Below are positions 9,700-17,879 of a stretch of DNA of 64,000 bases, piece after piece. Source of the stretch: Heyndrickxia shackletonii (GTDB taxonomy: Bacteria; Bacillota; Bacilli; Bacillales; Bacillaceae_C); NCBI RefSeq assembly GCF_001420715.1, contig NZ_LJJC01000006.1, positions 71,994 through 135,993 of the forward strand, given 5' to 3'. The notes under the pieces are model-generated. The model had not been told where the DNA came from and made no database searches. It saw only the letters and a program-made list of their open reading frames with translations. The position numbers and the translations under genes are program-made. Numbering within the stretch: position 1 is the stretch's first letter; the number at the start of each line of letters is the position of its first letter.

Positions 9700-9735
9700 A
9701 AAAAAATACCCCTTATACTAAATAAGGAGTATTTA
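9700..9735 (-). terminator. Intrinsic terminator downstream of cshA region
   Basis: Minus strand: stem AAATACTCCTTAT paired with ATAAGGGGTATTT, 4-nt loop, followed by a T run. It lies about 260 bp after the cshA stop and directly after the 58-codon reading frame at 9737-9913, so a transcript from cshA probably includes that frame. Confidence 0.8.
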
Positions 9736-9736
9736 T

Positions 9737-9913
9737 TCAATGATAACCTATTTCGATATTGTTGCTATGTTTAGCTTCAGTGGCTATCGATGTACAAACT
9801 TCCGGTTTTCCGCCTATAATAAGGTCAACATCAGCTCGTGAACACTTGCTGTGTTTTTTTATCTTAGTCGAATCCCTACAGTTTGTACGTTGATGAATAG
9901 CCCCTTTTCGCAT
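9737..9913 (-). CDS. Possible 58-aa protein downstream of cshA, unknown
   Basis: A reading frame of 58 codons beginning with ATG (MRKGAIHQRT) and ending with IEIGYH just before a terminator. No strong Shine-Dalgarno site precedes the ATG; the frame stays open about 12 codons further upstream to a TAA, without another usual start codon. The product is basic, with three Cys and no membrane helix. I do not recognise a family. It could be a real small gene co-transcribed with cshA, the remnant of a decayed gene, or chance. The rest of the 634-bp gap (9360-9993) holds the opp promoter and AT-rich DNA. Confidence 0.3.
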   Translation of the reverse strand: MRKGAIHQRTNCRDSTKIKKHSKCSRADVDLIIGGKPEVCTSIATEAKHSNNIEIGYH

Positions 9914-9993
9914 TTGTTCTAACCAGTTTATCCGATCGCTTACCCTTTTTTAGGCCCCGTTCTGGTTAATTTAAATTTACTATTTCAATAATA

Positions 9994-11418
9994 TTATGGT
10001 CGTCTTCCAGCCCTTTTTGGCTTTCTGTTTTTATTAGCATAGGAAGAAGATGACTGTTTCCCTCTGCGATAAGAAGATTTTTGGGAATCTTTTTTCATTG
10101 GCAAAGGACGTTCTTCCGTAATATGAACTGGTGTATTATCAGGCTCTTTTGTCATAAGTTTTAAAGCTGCTGCAGTAACCATTACTGGATCATTTCCTTC
10201 CAGTAACTCTTTCGCAACGTTAACATATTGATCAAGACTGCCCTCTCTTAATATTTCATTAATTTTATCCATGGAAACACGTTGTTGTCCTTCAAATGCT
10301 TCGTCAATGGATGGCGGACGCATAGGCATCATGCGTTTTTTCGTTGTTTGCTCTACCGTTTTCAAATATCCCATTTCACGAGGACTAACAAAAGTAATAG
10401 CCATACCTTCTTTGCCTGCCCGGCCAGTTCGGCCAATACGATGTACGTAAGACTCCGGATCTTGAGGAATATCATAATTGTATACATGTGTAACACCGGA
10501 AATATCAAGCCCTCTAGCTGCTACATCCGTTGCTACCAACACATCTACTTTACCTTCTTTAAACTTTCTTAATACAGAAAGACGTTTTGCTTGGCTTAAA
10601 TCACCATGAATACCTTCTGCAATATAACCTCGAAGATTTAGGGCATTTGCTAATTCATCCACTCGTCTTTTTGTACGACCGAATACAATAGCAAGCTCTG
10701 GTGATTGCACATCAATTAGACGTGAAAGCACATCAAATTTTTCCCGCTCATAAACCTTTACAAAATATTGTTCAATAAGCGGTACAGTCATCTCTTTTGT
10801 TTTTACTCTAATTGTTTCAGGGTTTTTCATAAATCTTTCAGCTATTCTGCGAATTGGATCTGGCATTGTAGCAGAAAAAAGCAGTGTTTGTCGATCTTCT
10901 GGTACACTTGAAAGAATAGCTTCAATATCATCGATGAATCCCATATTCAACATTTCATCTGCCTCATCAAGAATCAATGTATGAACTTGGTCCAATTTCA
11001 ATGTACGGCGATTAATATGATCAAGAATTCTTCCAGGTGTTCCAACAATAATATGTGGTCCCTTCTTCAACGCTTTTATCTGTCTACCGATATCCTGACC
11101 ACCATAAACAGCTAATACACGTGTTCTAGTATCATAACCAATTTTATATAGTTCTTCGGATACTTGAATTGCAAGTTCACGTGTTGGAGCAATAATAATT
11201 CCTTGAATATTAGGGTTTTTGGTATCAATTTTTTCGATGAGCGGGATTCCAAATGCTGCTGTTTTTCCGGTTCCCGTTTGTGCTTGACCGATAATATCGA
11301 TACCTTTTAAGCTTAGTGGAATTGTTTTCGCTTGTATCGGTGTTGCTTCTTCAAAACCCATTCTTCTCACTGATTTTATTAGTGATGGGCTTAACTCTAA
11401 TTCTGAAAACTTCGTCAA
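9994..11418 (-). CDS. cshA: DEAD-box ATP-dependent RNA helicase CshA
   Basis: 474-residue RNA helicase that unwinds RNA duplexes, with known roles of the family in mRNA turnover, ribosome assembly and cold adaptation. Motifs in order: Q motif (FSELELS...GFEEATPIQ), Walker A AQTGTGKT (46-53), PTRELA (about 78-83), TPGR (127-130), DEAD (151-154), SAT (182-184), and HRIGRTGR near residue 325. The C-terminal tail is Ser/Lys/Arg-rich (KSSYRRGK...KRAGRRP), suited to RNA binding. The ATG follows an AAGGAG site. Order ddl-murF-cshA matches Bacillus subtilis. A 400-bp leader separates it from murF. Confidence 0.95.
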   Translation of the reverse strand: MTKFSELELSPSLIKSVRRMGFEEATPIQAKTIPLSLKGIDIIGQAQTGTGKTAAFGIPLIEKIDTKNPNIQGIIIAPTRELAIQVSEELYKIGYDTRTRVLAVYGGQDIGRQIKALKKGPHIIVGTPGRILDHINRRTLKLDQVHTLILDEADEMLNMGFIDDIEAILSSVPEDRQTLLFSATMPDPIRRIAERFMKNPETIRVKTKEMTVPLIEQYFVKVYEREKFDVLSRLIDVQSPELAIVFGRTKRRVDELANALNLRGYIAEGIHGDLSQAKRLSVLRKFKEGKVDVLVATDVAARGLDISGVTHVYNYDIPQDPESYVHRIGRTGRAGKEGMAITFVSPREMGYLKTVEQTTKKRMMPMRPPSIDEAFEGQQRVSMDKINEILREGSLDQYVNVAKELLEGNDPVMVTAAALKLMTKEPDNTPVHITEERPLPMKKDSQKSSYRRGKQSSSSYANKNRKPKRAGRRP

Positions 11419-11466
11419 TGCTTCTCATTCTCCTTCTAGACACTTAACAGGGCCATATTAACCCCC

Positions 11467-11481
11467 TCGGGTTACACCCGA
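11467..11481 (-). promoter_or_regulatory. Small GC-rich hairpin in the cshA leader
   Basis: TCGGGT-3 nt-ACCCGA palindrome, then about 40 nt to the cshA start (minus strand). The 406-bp gap between murF and cshA otherwise shows no gene; it has an isolated TTGACA (11581-11586 complement) without a convincing -10. Long leaders are common before cold-inducible RNA helicases; regulation here is inference. Confidence 0.3.
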
Positions 11482-11824
11482 TTCTATTTTCAAAAAAAAA
11501 GACATTTCTATCTCTTTTGTTTTACGGCAAAAAGTGTAAACGATACTATATATGGTACCATTAATAAATAGAGATTTCAATGTCAATGGAACCCATAAGA
11601 AGCAGTCTTGACTTACTCCTTTTGCCAATTCATCGTTCTTCCTTAACCATTTTAAAGAGGGGGCAATTATTTTTAGTTTAACAAAATCAATCCATTCGTA
11701 TACCTTTAGAGGATCTGGGTTGGAAGTGAAAGTTTATTGCCAAAATAAATTATTTATTAAGTTTAATCTCTGCTTAGCTCAAGCACCTATAGGCTAGCAG
11801 ATGACTAAAGCAATTCCGCTTTTC

Positions 11825-13198
11825 TTACGTTAAGGCAGTAACCACTTCTTCCAATTGCATTCCTCTAGAAGCTTTCACAAGAACAAGTTCGTTCCCTTTT
11901 ATATGGGATATTATAGATTGAATTAATTCTTTTTTATCTGTAAACGAAAACACCCGATCAGCGCCAAATTGTTTATGTGCTTCCTCTGCAATATAATACC
12001 CAAGTTCACCATAAGTAAAAACATATTTAATTTTGGAAGACTGAAGGAAGCGTCCAATTTCTTGGTGAAATTCCTTTTCTTCCTCTCCCAGCTCCAACAT
12101 ATCTCCAAGCACAACGATTTTTTCTCTTTTTTTATCAAGATCCATTATCAAATTTAAGGCCGCTTTCATAGAAGTTGGGCTTGCATTGTATGCATCATTA
12201 ATAACTTTAATCCCATTCATTCCATCCAGCATTTCCATCCTCATTGCTGTTAGCTTTACAGAAGATAAACCAGCTTTTATTTCTTCTATGGTTAATCCAA
12301 GTTCCTTGCCAGTAAGGATGGCAGCTAGGGAATTCAGCACATTGTACTCTCCTAAAACCGGTATATATAATGGCTGATCTGGGGCTAAATTAACAGAATA
12401 AGTACTCCCTGTTTCTTCTTGGTTTATCGCAATAGGGTAAATGTCGTTTTCATTATTTTTACCAAATGTTTGCATGCGCAGATGCGTATGGTCTTGTACC
12501 CTTTCCTTCAATAATGGCTCGTCTCCCATATAGATAAATAATCCGTCCGGTGACAAGCCTTGAACAATCTCCATTTTTGCATCTGCTATTGCTTCCCGTG
12601 AACCCAAATCCTGCAAATGTGCTTCTCCAATATTAGTAATGATGGCAATATCCGGGCGGGCAAGCTTCGTTAAAAATTCAATTTCTCCTCTAGCACTCAT
12701 GCCCATTTCAAGAACTGCTACCTCTGTATCTTCCTTTAAGGATAAAACAGTTAGCGGCAAGCCTTCGCGTCCATTATAATTTCCAATTGTTTTTTGTACT
12801 TTAAACTTTTGACTTAAAACACTGGCAACCATATCTTTTGTGGTCGTTTTCCCATTGCTTCCGGTAACGCCAACTACTTTTATATTTAATTCCTGCAGGT
12901 AAACACGAGCTAATTCTTGAAGAGCTGTTAAAACATCCTCTACTACTAAAAGAGGCAAGCCTTCAGGCGGATTAGGCATATCTTTTTGCCAAAAGGAAGC
13001 TCCTGCCCCATTTTGGATAGCTGTTTCTACAAATTGGTGTCCATCCACAAATCTTCCTTTCAACGGTACATATAAGTTTCCCTTTTGAATGGCTCTTGTA
13101 TCGATGCAAGCACCGATAATTACTTTATCTTGAAAATCGGTTATATCATTTTCTATTTTTATCATATTTGCTATTTGCTTGACTGTACGCTTCATCAT
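11825..13198 (-). CDS. murF: UDP-N-acetylmuramoyl-tripeptide--D-alanyl-D-alanine ligase MurF
   Basis: Cytoplasmic Mur ligase that adds D-Ala-D-Ala to the UDP-MurNAc-tripeptide, the last soluble step of peptidoglycan precursor synthesis. I start at ATG 13198 (MMKRTVKQIA) because GGAGG lies 9 nt upstream; a longer frame reaches 13231 without a ribosome site. This gives 457 residues, the usual Bacillus length. The ATP loop VTGSNGKTTT sits at about 111-120, the central domain around NIGEAHLQDLGS, and the C-terminal domain carries NDAYNASPTSM and VLGDMLELG. It lies directly downstream of ddl, which makes its D-Ala-D-Ala substrate; a repeat fills the gap. Confidence 0.96.
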   Translation of the reverse strand: MMKRTVKQIANMIKIENDITDFQDKVIIGACIDTRAIQKGNLYVPLKGRFVDGHQFVETAIQNGAGASFWQKDMPNPPEGLPLLVVEDVLTALQELARVYLQELNIKVVGVTGSNGKTTTKDMVASVLSQKFKVQKTIGNYNGREGLPLTVLSLKEDTEVAVLEMGMSARGEIEFLTKLARPDIAIITNIGEAHLQDLGSREAIADAKMEIVQGLSPDGLFIYMGDEPLLKERVQDHTHLRMQTFGKNNENDIYPIAINQEETGSTYSVNLAPDQPLYIPVLGEYNVLNSLAAILTGKELGLTIEEIKAGLSSVKLTAMRMEMLDGMNGIKVINDAYNASPTSMKAALNLIMDLDKKREKIVVLGDMLELGEEEKEFHQEIGRFLQSSKIKYVFTYGELGYYIAEEAHKQFGADRVFSFTDKKELIQSIISHIKGNELVLVKASRGMQLEEVVTALT

Positions 13199-13272
13199 TA
13201 TTGCGTGCCTCCAATTTGATCTTTCCACCACGATTTAAAGTAATGGGAATCACGAAAACGTGATCCCTGCTT

Positions 13273-13333
13273 GAAAAGCGCAAGCGCCTTGTTCATCGGC
13301 TTGCCGATAAGCGCTGTAGCTGACCTAGACTGA
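13273..13333. repeat. Dispersed AAGCGCAAG repeat between murF and ddl
   Basis: GAAAAGCGCAAGCGCCTTG followed by CGGCTTGCCGATAAGCGCTGTAGCT. Related copies occur at 37449-37491, 39357-39399, 45585-45746 and 53771-53850 with shared blocks GCGCAAG, CTAGCCGATAGACGCTG and TAGCT. It is intergenic in every case. It splits what would otherwise be a tight ddl-murF pair. Confidence 0.6.
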
Positions 13334-13339
13334 ATAATT

Positions 13340-14410
13340 TTAAAAAGTATACTTTATTTTTTGCTTTTCTTCGTAACGTTCCAGAGCTAATTGGATAAGA
13401 CGCTCAATTAGTTCTGGATATTCTACACCACTATGCTTCCATAGAAGTGGAAACATACTTACTGGAGTAAAGCCTGGCATCGTGTTTACTTCATTTATTA
13501 ACACTTTTCCCTCGTCTGAAACAAAAAAATCAGCACGAACTAAACCGGAACAGTCGAGTGCCTTAAAAGCCATTTTCGCTATATCAGACATCTTTGCATA
13601 TACCGTTTCCGAAATTTCAGCAGGGATAATCAAAGCCGTATCTCCATCTTCATATTTCGCTTTATAGTCATAAAACGCTGTTTTTGGTAAAATTTCACCT
13701 GCTACTGAGCATTCTGGATGGTCATTTCCTAGAACACCAATCTCAATTTCACGGGCGATAATACCTTCCTCTATAATAATTTTGCGGTCAAATTGGAATG
13801 CTTCCTTATAAGCCGCTTCCAATTCTTCTCTGTTTGTGCATTTACTAATTCCTACACTCGATCCAAGATTAGCGGGTTTGACGAAGCATGGGTATCCGAG
13901 TTCCTCCTCCACATATCGGTAAGCAGAATGAGGATCAGCTTCCCATGTACTTCTTAATGACCAAACATACTTCACTTGCGGAAGACCAGCCTGTGCAAAA
14001 ATATTTTTCATGATCACTTTATCCATTCCAGCGGCTGATGCAAGAACACCGTTTCCTACATATGGAAGATTCAATAATTCCAGCATCCCCTGAACGGTTC
14101 CATCTTCTCCATTTGGTCCATGCAAAAGTGGAAATACAACATCATATCCAGTATTCTCATTAGGGGTTAAAGCTGACATCATGGCATTAGGAACAATTTC
14201 ATCACCCTTTGTGAATTGTAATGCCTGCACACTTTCCACAGCTTGTGTTAATATGGGTCCTTTCACCCATTGTCCATCTGTCGTTATATAAATAGGATGG
14301 ATTTCATATTTTTCTAAGCTTAATGCTTGAATAACAGCCTTAGCTGTTTGTAAAGAAACTTGATGTTCAGCGGATTTTCCTCCATATAATAAACAAAGCT
14401 TTGTTTTCAT
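13340..14410 (-). CDS. ddl: D-alanine--D-alanine ligase
   Basis: 356-residue ATP-grasp enzyme that joins two D-alanines for the peptidoglycan stem, the substrate of MurF encoded next. N-terminal [17 protein letters not shown], the glycine-rich HGPNGEDG and [10 protein letters not shown], the ATP-grasp [11 protein letters not shown], and the metal-binding end [19 protein letters not shown] are all present. The length agrees with Bacillus Ddl (about 354). The start follows a GGAGGAT-like site. No clear promoter was identified in the gap to the riboswitch gene on the other strand. Confidence 0.96.
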   Translation of the reverse strand: MKTKLCLLYGGKSAEHQVSLQTAKAVIQALSLEKYEIHPIYITTDGQWVKGPILTQAVESVQALQFTKGDEIVPNAMMSALTPNENTGYDVVFPLLHGPNGEDGTVQGMLELLNLPYVGNGVLASAAGMDKVIMKNIFAQAGLPQVKYVWSLRSTWEADPHSAYRYVEEELGYPCFVKPANLGSSVGISKCTNREELEAAYKEAFQFDRKIIIEEGIIAREIEIGVLGNDHPECSVAGEILPKTAFYDYKAKYEDGDTALIIPAEISETVYAKMSDIAKMAFKALDCSGLVRADFFVSDEGKVLINEVNTMPGFTPVSMFPLLWKHSGVEYPELIERLIQLALERYEEKQKIKYTF

Positions 14411-14669
14411 AAAAATCCTCCAGTTATTCTCTCGCTTTATATTTTAAAAGTCATGACATTTGCCTAGAAATATCATATGTAAAAATGTACACTTCGGTGA
14501 AATCTTCCATTACGACTCCTTCTTCGGTATTAATATTAACCTATATGAGGTCGTATTTCATCCTCTTTTCCTTGATTTCATCCTTTTGTTCTAGGCGAAA
14601 TTGTTTCCAATTTCTTTTCTGGATTTTTTGGAATACTTTTGGTAAACTGTTGTTCCATTCATAGAAGGC

Positions 14670-14793
14670 TTTCTTGGGTTCCGTAGTATTATGTTTAACT
14701 AGCTGGTCCGAGGGAAAGCTTGTAACACGGAAGGGAAAAAGCCTGGGAGATATATCGTTTTTATGTGGAACGATATATTTCTCAGGCTTTTTT
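14670..14793 (+). ncRNA. Guanidine-I (ykkC-class) riboswitch with terminator
   Basis: The leader has the conserved ykkC blocks in order: CTTGGGTTCCG (14673-14683), CTGGTCCGAG (14703-14712), and ACACGG...GGGA...AAGCCTGGGAGA (14725-14750). The last block is also the 5' arm of a long terminator hairpin AAGCCTGGGAGATATATCGTT / AACGATATATTTCTCAGGCTT with a T run (14738-14793), the standard expression platform. Known class-1 members sense free guanidine and switch on export or breakdown genes. Subtype 2 (ppGpp, PRPP or nucleoside diphosphate ligands) is less likely given the motif and context, but cannot be fully excluded by eye. A Shine-Dalgarno site AAAGGAGG follows immediately. Confidence 0.85.
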
Positions 14794-14808
14794 AAAGGAG
14801 GAAAAATC

Positions 14809-15120
14809 ATGAATTTTATATTAGAGTATAAGTGGATTATCCTAGTGTCTCTTGAAGTTTTAGCTTGGGCATCCACCTTTTTTCTTTTTTATGCCAGATA
14901 CGGCATGAAATCTACTTTTTGGTTTAAAGTTGCCAGCGTTTTATTTGCTGTTACTGGAGTAATTCCTCAAGTAATAATGGGGATTATTAATTTTATCCAT
15001 ACAAGAAAGCTAGACATCTTCACGATAATTATTGTGGTGCTGCTTATTTATGGATTTACGTTCGGAAAAAAGGAAGTTAAGAAATTGGATGCATGGGCAC
15101 AGAAAAAGTTTTCTAAATAA
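14809..15120 (+). CDS. Small three-helix membrane protein under guanidine riboswitch control, unknown
   Basis: 103 residues. ATG 14809 is chosen because AAAGGAGG lies 7 nt upstream; the longer frame from 14674 would run through the riboswitch and is not credible. Three predicted helices: about 8-29 (WIILVSLEVLAWASTFFLF), 37-62 and 66-86, then a charged tail ending KKLDAWAQKKFSK. A glutamate lies inside the first helix (SLEVLAW), a position that recalls the essential TM1 Glu of small multidrug resistance exporters, but there are three rather than four helices and no other SMR motif. I do not recognise the family. The riboswitch suggests a role in guanidine export or tolerance; this is inference. 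Confidence 0.85.
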   Translation: MNFILEYKWIILVSLEVLAWASTFFLFYARYGMKSTFWFKVASVLFAVTGVIPQVIMGIINFIHTRKLDIFTIIIVVLLIYGFTFGKKEVKKLDAWAQKKFSK

Positions 15121-15121
15121 T

Positions 15122-15153
15122 AACCCGCTCTTACTTAAAAGCGGGTTTTCTTT
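15122..15153 (+). terminator. Terminator of the riboswitch-controlled gene
   Basis: AACCCGCT / AGCGGGTT stem with about 10-nt loop and following T-rich tract, right after the stop codon at 15120. The gene is therefore a single-cistron unit. Confidence 0.85.
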
Positions 15154-15214
15154 ATCTCAGTCGAAGACGGTTTTACTTATCCGTGCGCTAGAGCTGCACG
15201 AGTTTTCGCTGTTT

Positions 15215-15982
15215 CTATTTTATAAAGCATTTCCATTCCTTCAATTTTCGATCATACACAATTTTGCCATCAACTGGTCGGTTTCCAATAGCTGCATATT
15301 CTTCTTGCATTTCATCCATATAATAGTAGTCACCAATCACCCATATTGGTATTTCAATTTGAGATCGGGAATATTTTGCTCTTTCCAGGGATACGACCAT
15401 CCCTTCCTTCATGTTCTCAATAAACGGATAGAGAATTTCCACAGGTACATTGGAAAATTCCTGTTTTTTTCTTCTTCCAAACATCGTTTTTTCCGTTTTA
15501 TCGCTCATTTTGTTCATAATGGAGGTGCCCAGTACACGATAGAAATCTTCAAATGATCGGTAATATGTCTTGTTAAATACCCCATCCTCTTGTGCTAAAT
15601 AAGCAAAATGATTATCCAGTTTCCGATAAAAAGGCAGGCGAAGGTGGTTTTTCAAATGACTCAAATATAAAAGCTCAGCGATCTCCTGGCCCTCTAATAG
15701 GTTTAATGCTTCTTCATTTTCAAAATCAATCCAACAAAAATCACCATATCTATATACATCATCATTGACAAGCTTTGGAATCGTTTCATTATCCACATAA
15801 TCAAAGAAAGTATGTAAATTATAATTCCCATCCTCAAATTGATGACGAAGAAGTAACATATTTGATATTTCGGGGATGGCTGCCATAAATTCTTTAAACT
15901 CTATTCCCGCGGATATTGCATAATGATCCGGGTAATTCACATGTATATAGATAATGTCACGATTCCCTGTATGATTTTTCAA
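15215..15982 (-). CDS. Conserved hypothetical protein, 255 aa
   Basis: Starts with TTG at 15982, placed by the strong site GGAGGGACC about 6 nt upstream. Soluble, acidic, no signal peptide or membrane helix; notable pieces are YIHVNYPDHYAISAGIEF, LLLRHQFEDGNYNLHTFFDYV, GQEIAELLYLSHLKNHLRLPF and a C-terminal PIWVIGDYYYMDEM. I believe such proteins are widespread in Bacillus as uncharacterised proteins, but I cannot name a function. It stands alone: a plus-strand gene on the left, a divergent CNNM gene on the right. A terminator-like hairpin lies in its leader (16044-16071). Confidence 0.8.
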   Translation of the reverse strand: MKNHTGNRDIIYIHVNYPDHYAISAGIEFKEFMAAIPEISNMLLLRHQFEDGNYNLHTFFDYVDNETIPKLVNDDVYRYGDFCWIDFENEEALNLLEGQEIAELLYLSHLKNHLRLPFYRKLDNHFAYLAQEDGVFNKTYYRSFEDFYRVLGTSIMNKMSDKTEKTMFGRRKKQEFSNVPVEILYPFIENMKEGMVVSLERAKYSRSQIEIPIWVIGDYYYMDEMQEEYAAIGNRPVDGKIVYDRKLKEWKCFIK

Positions 15983-16043
15983 TTGAGGTCCCTCCGATTA
16001 GCTCTAACCCTAATTCCAAAACGAAGACGCAATTGCTACGCCT

Positions 16044-16071
16044 AAAAAAAACAGCTTCCAAAAGAAACTGT
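16044..16071 (-). terminator. Terminator-like hairpin in the leader of the 255-aa gene
   Basis: Minus strand: ACAGTTTC-4 nt-GGAAGCTGT followed by eight T, about 60 nt before the TTG start. No minus-strand gene lies upstream for it to terminate, so it may be an attenuator of the 255-aa gene or mark the end of a small RNA. Sequence shows only the hairpin and T run. Confidence 0.5.
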
Positions 16072-16317
16072 ATTATTCGAATCTAAGTTTCAATTTATTT
16101 TACCAAATTTATTTTAATTTTCCTTATTAATTTTTGCCTAAATTAATTTTTTATTTGTATTACATTAAAATTACAGCTTATTGACAAAGAAATTCTTATA
16201 CTGATGTACTCGAGATAAATTTACTTATTATCATAGATAACGGTATTTGGATTCCTTTTTCGGGTAAAGTAACATTATATGTGTTAGATGTTAGGAGGTG
16301 CTTGTCCTTTTTGGATA

Positions 16318-16431
16318 AGGTAGTTTTCATATAAAACCCTTATGCAGACTTAGTTTCGGCGTATTTTTTCTTAAAGAGAAGCCGAAATAAGGTTTTCGTC
16401 TGCAAAAGCCACATTGTTTATGAAAAGAGCC
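16318..16431. repeat. GGCT-bounded palindromic repeat element (CNNM leader)
   Basis: The two ends match as an inverted repeat: GGTAGTTTTCATA at the left versus GGCTCTTTTCATA read from the right, followed inward by TGCAGAC and TTTCGGC on both arms, so the element folds as one long interrupted hairpin. It resembles the elements at 48618-48761 and 51277-51429 and the half-copy ending at 19326. It lies inside the leader of the downstream CNNM gene. The remainder of the 466-bp gap 15983-16448 contains a terminator-like hairpin and an orphan ribosome site at 16293. Confidence 0.6.
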
Positions 16432-16448
16432 TTATATAGGACAATAAG

Positions 16449-17768
16449 ATGCCTATTTTTAAACTCGTTATCATCTTTATATTAGTTGCTCTCACCGCTT
16501 TTTTTGTCTCAGCAGAATTTGCCTATGTTAGAGTCCGCTCTTCAAGGATTGATCAATTAATTGCGGAAGGTCATAAAAAAGCATCGGTTGTAAAAAAAAT
16601 TTTATCGAAACTAGATGGATTTCTTTCAGCTATTCAGTTAGGAATTACCGTTGTTTCCTTAATATTAGGCTGGCTCGGGGAACCTACGATAAAGCAGATT
16701 TTAAAGCCACTATTTCACATGGTACATCTTCCTACTTCAGTAGAAGATATATTATCATTTATTATTTCCTTCGCAATTATTACATTTTTAAATGTTGTGT
16801 TAGGTGAGTTAGCTCCTAAAACCATTGCAATACAAAACGCGGAGTCGATAGCTTTATCATTTGCAACACCATTAGTTTGGTTTAGCAGAATTATGTTCCC
16901 TTTTATATGGGTATTAAATAGGTCATCCCGTCTTGTCACGAAATTATTCGGCTTTGAGCCCATTCCGGATCACGAGATGGCACATTCTGAGGAAGAGCTG
17001 CGTATCATACTCTCCGAGAGCTTAAAAAGCGGAGAAATTAATCAATCAGAATATAAATATGTAAACAATATATTTGAATTTGACAATCGAATTGCAAAGG
17101 AAATCATGGTTCCGAGAACGGAAATCGTCAGTATCGATAAAAACGCTACCCTCGAAGAAATTATGGAAATTGTCCGGATTGAGAAATATACGCGTTACCC
17201 AGTTACAAATGGAGATAAAGACAGTATTATTGGCCTTATTAATATAAAAGAATTATTAACCGACTGCATATACAATGAGTGCCAGGAGGATGATCCTGTC
17301 GATAAATACATTAGCCCCATCCTTCGTTTTATCGAAACAGTGCCGATACAGGACCTATTAGCGAAAATGCAAAAGGATCGAACACATATGGCCATTCTTT
17401 TAGATGAATACGGAGGAACAGCAGGGATGGTTACAGTCGAAGATATTTTAGAGGAGATTGTTGGAGAAATTCGCGATGAATTTGATGCGGATGAAATTCC
17501 GCTTGTCCGAAAAGTTGAGGATAACCATTACATTTTCGACGGGAAGGTACTGATTGAAGATGTAAATGATTTATTGGGAATTGAAATATCAGAGGAAGAG
17601 GTAGATACCATCGGAGGTTGGCTGCTCACCCAAAAATATGATTTAAAACAAGGGGATAAAATAGAAACGGCAACTTGTGAGTTTATCGTATCCGAAATGG
17701 AAGAGTCTCATGTCCTTTATGTGGAAGTAAAGAAAAAGACAATCACTCAAAAAGTCTCTGAGGAATAA
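16449..17768 (+). CDS. CNNM/CorC-family membrane protein, MpfA/YhdP-like (putative Mg2+ efflux), copy 1
   Basis: 439 residues. Order of parts: CNNM (DUF21) membrane domain about 1-185 with four hydrophobic segments and the hallmark SAEFAYVRVRSSRIDQL and GELAPKTIAIQ; a CBS pair about 200-325 (IMVPRTEIVS, RYPV, GLINIKELL, HMAILLDEYGGTAGMVTVEDILEEIVGEI); and a CorC_HlyC C-terminal domain about 340-430. Bacillus MpfA (YhdP) exports Mg2+, and CBS domains of the family bind adenine nucleotides. The old label hemolysin is misleading. The ribosome site is weak (TAGGA). A close paralogue follows at 19901. Confidence 0.9.
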   Translation: MPIFKLVIIFILVALTAFFVSAEFAYVRVRSSRIDQLIAEGHKKASVVKKILSKLDGFLSAIQLGITVVSLILGWLGEPTIKQILKPLFHMVHLPTSVEDILSFIISFAIITFLNVVLGELAPKTIAIQNAESIALSFATPLVWFSRIMFPFIWVLNRSSRLVTKLFGFEPIPDHEMAHSEEELRIILSESLKSGEINQSEYKYVNNIFEFDNRIAKEIMVPRTEIVSIDKNATLEEIMEIVRIEKYTRYPVTNGDKDSIIGLINIKELLTDCIYNECQEDDPVDKYISPILRFIETVPIQDLLAKMQKDRTHMAILLDEYGGTAGMVTVEDILEEIVGEIRDEFDADEIPLVRKVEDNHYIFDGKVLIEDVNDLLGIEISEEEVDTIGGWLLTQKYDLKQGDKIETATCEFIVSEMEESHVLYVEVKKKTITQKVSEE

Positions 17769-17782
17769 GAGGCTTTTTTTTT
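17751..17782 (+). terminator. Terminator overlapping the CNNM stop codon
   Basis: AAAGTCTC / GAGGCTTT stem with an 8-10 nt loop and nine T; the 5' arm lies in the last codons of the CNNM gene. The following gene therefore needs its own promoter or read-through. Confidence 0.75.
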
Positions 17783-17879
17783 GTATGCATTTTTCAGTTG
17801 AAATTATCTTAAGTTTAATATATCGGAAACTTTTCTCTGTTTCCTTCGTCTTAATATTATGGATAAAGATAGGAATTAG

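Noticed and set aside
13199-13231. Longer MurF N-terminus
   Set aside because: The extra codons carry the ribosome site itself (GGAGG) and give a length unlike MurF.
14541-14876. Minus-strand 111-codon frame across the riboswitch
   Set aside because: It runs antisense through the ykkC RNA and its terminator, has no ribosome site and no family resemblance.
15032-15556. Plus-strand 174-codon frame
   Set aside because: It is the out-of-frame overlap of two real genes on opposite strands and lacks a ribosome site.
16261-16448. Magnesium M-box riboswitch before the CNNM gene
   Set aside because: The leader has TTAGGAGGTG but none of the other conserved M-box segments; the large hairpin belongs to a repeat element.
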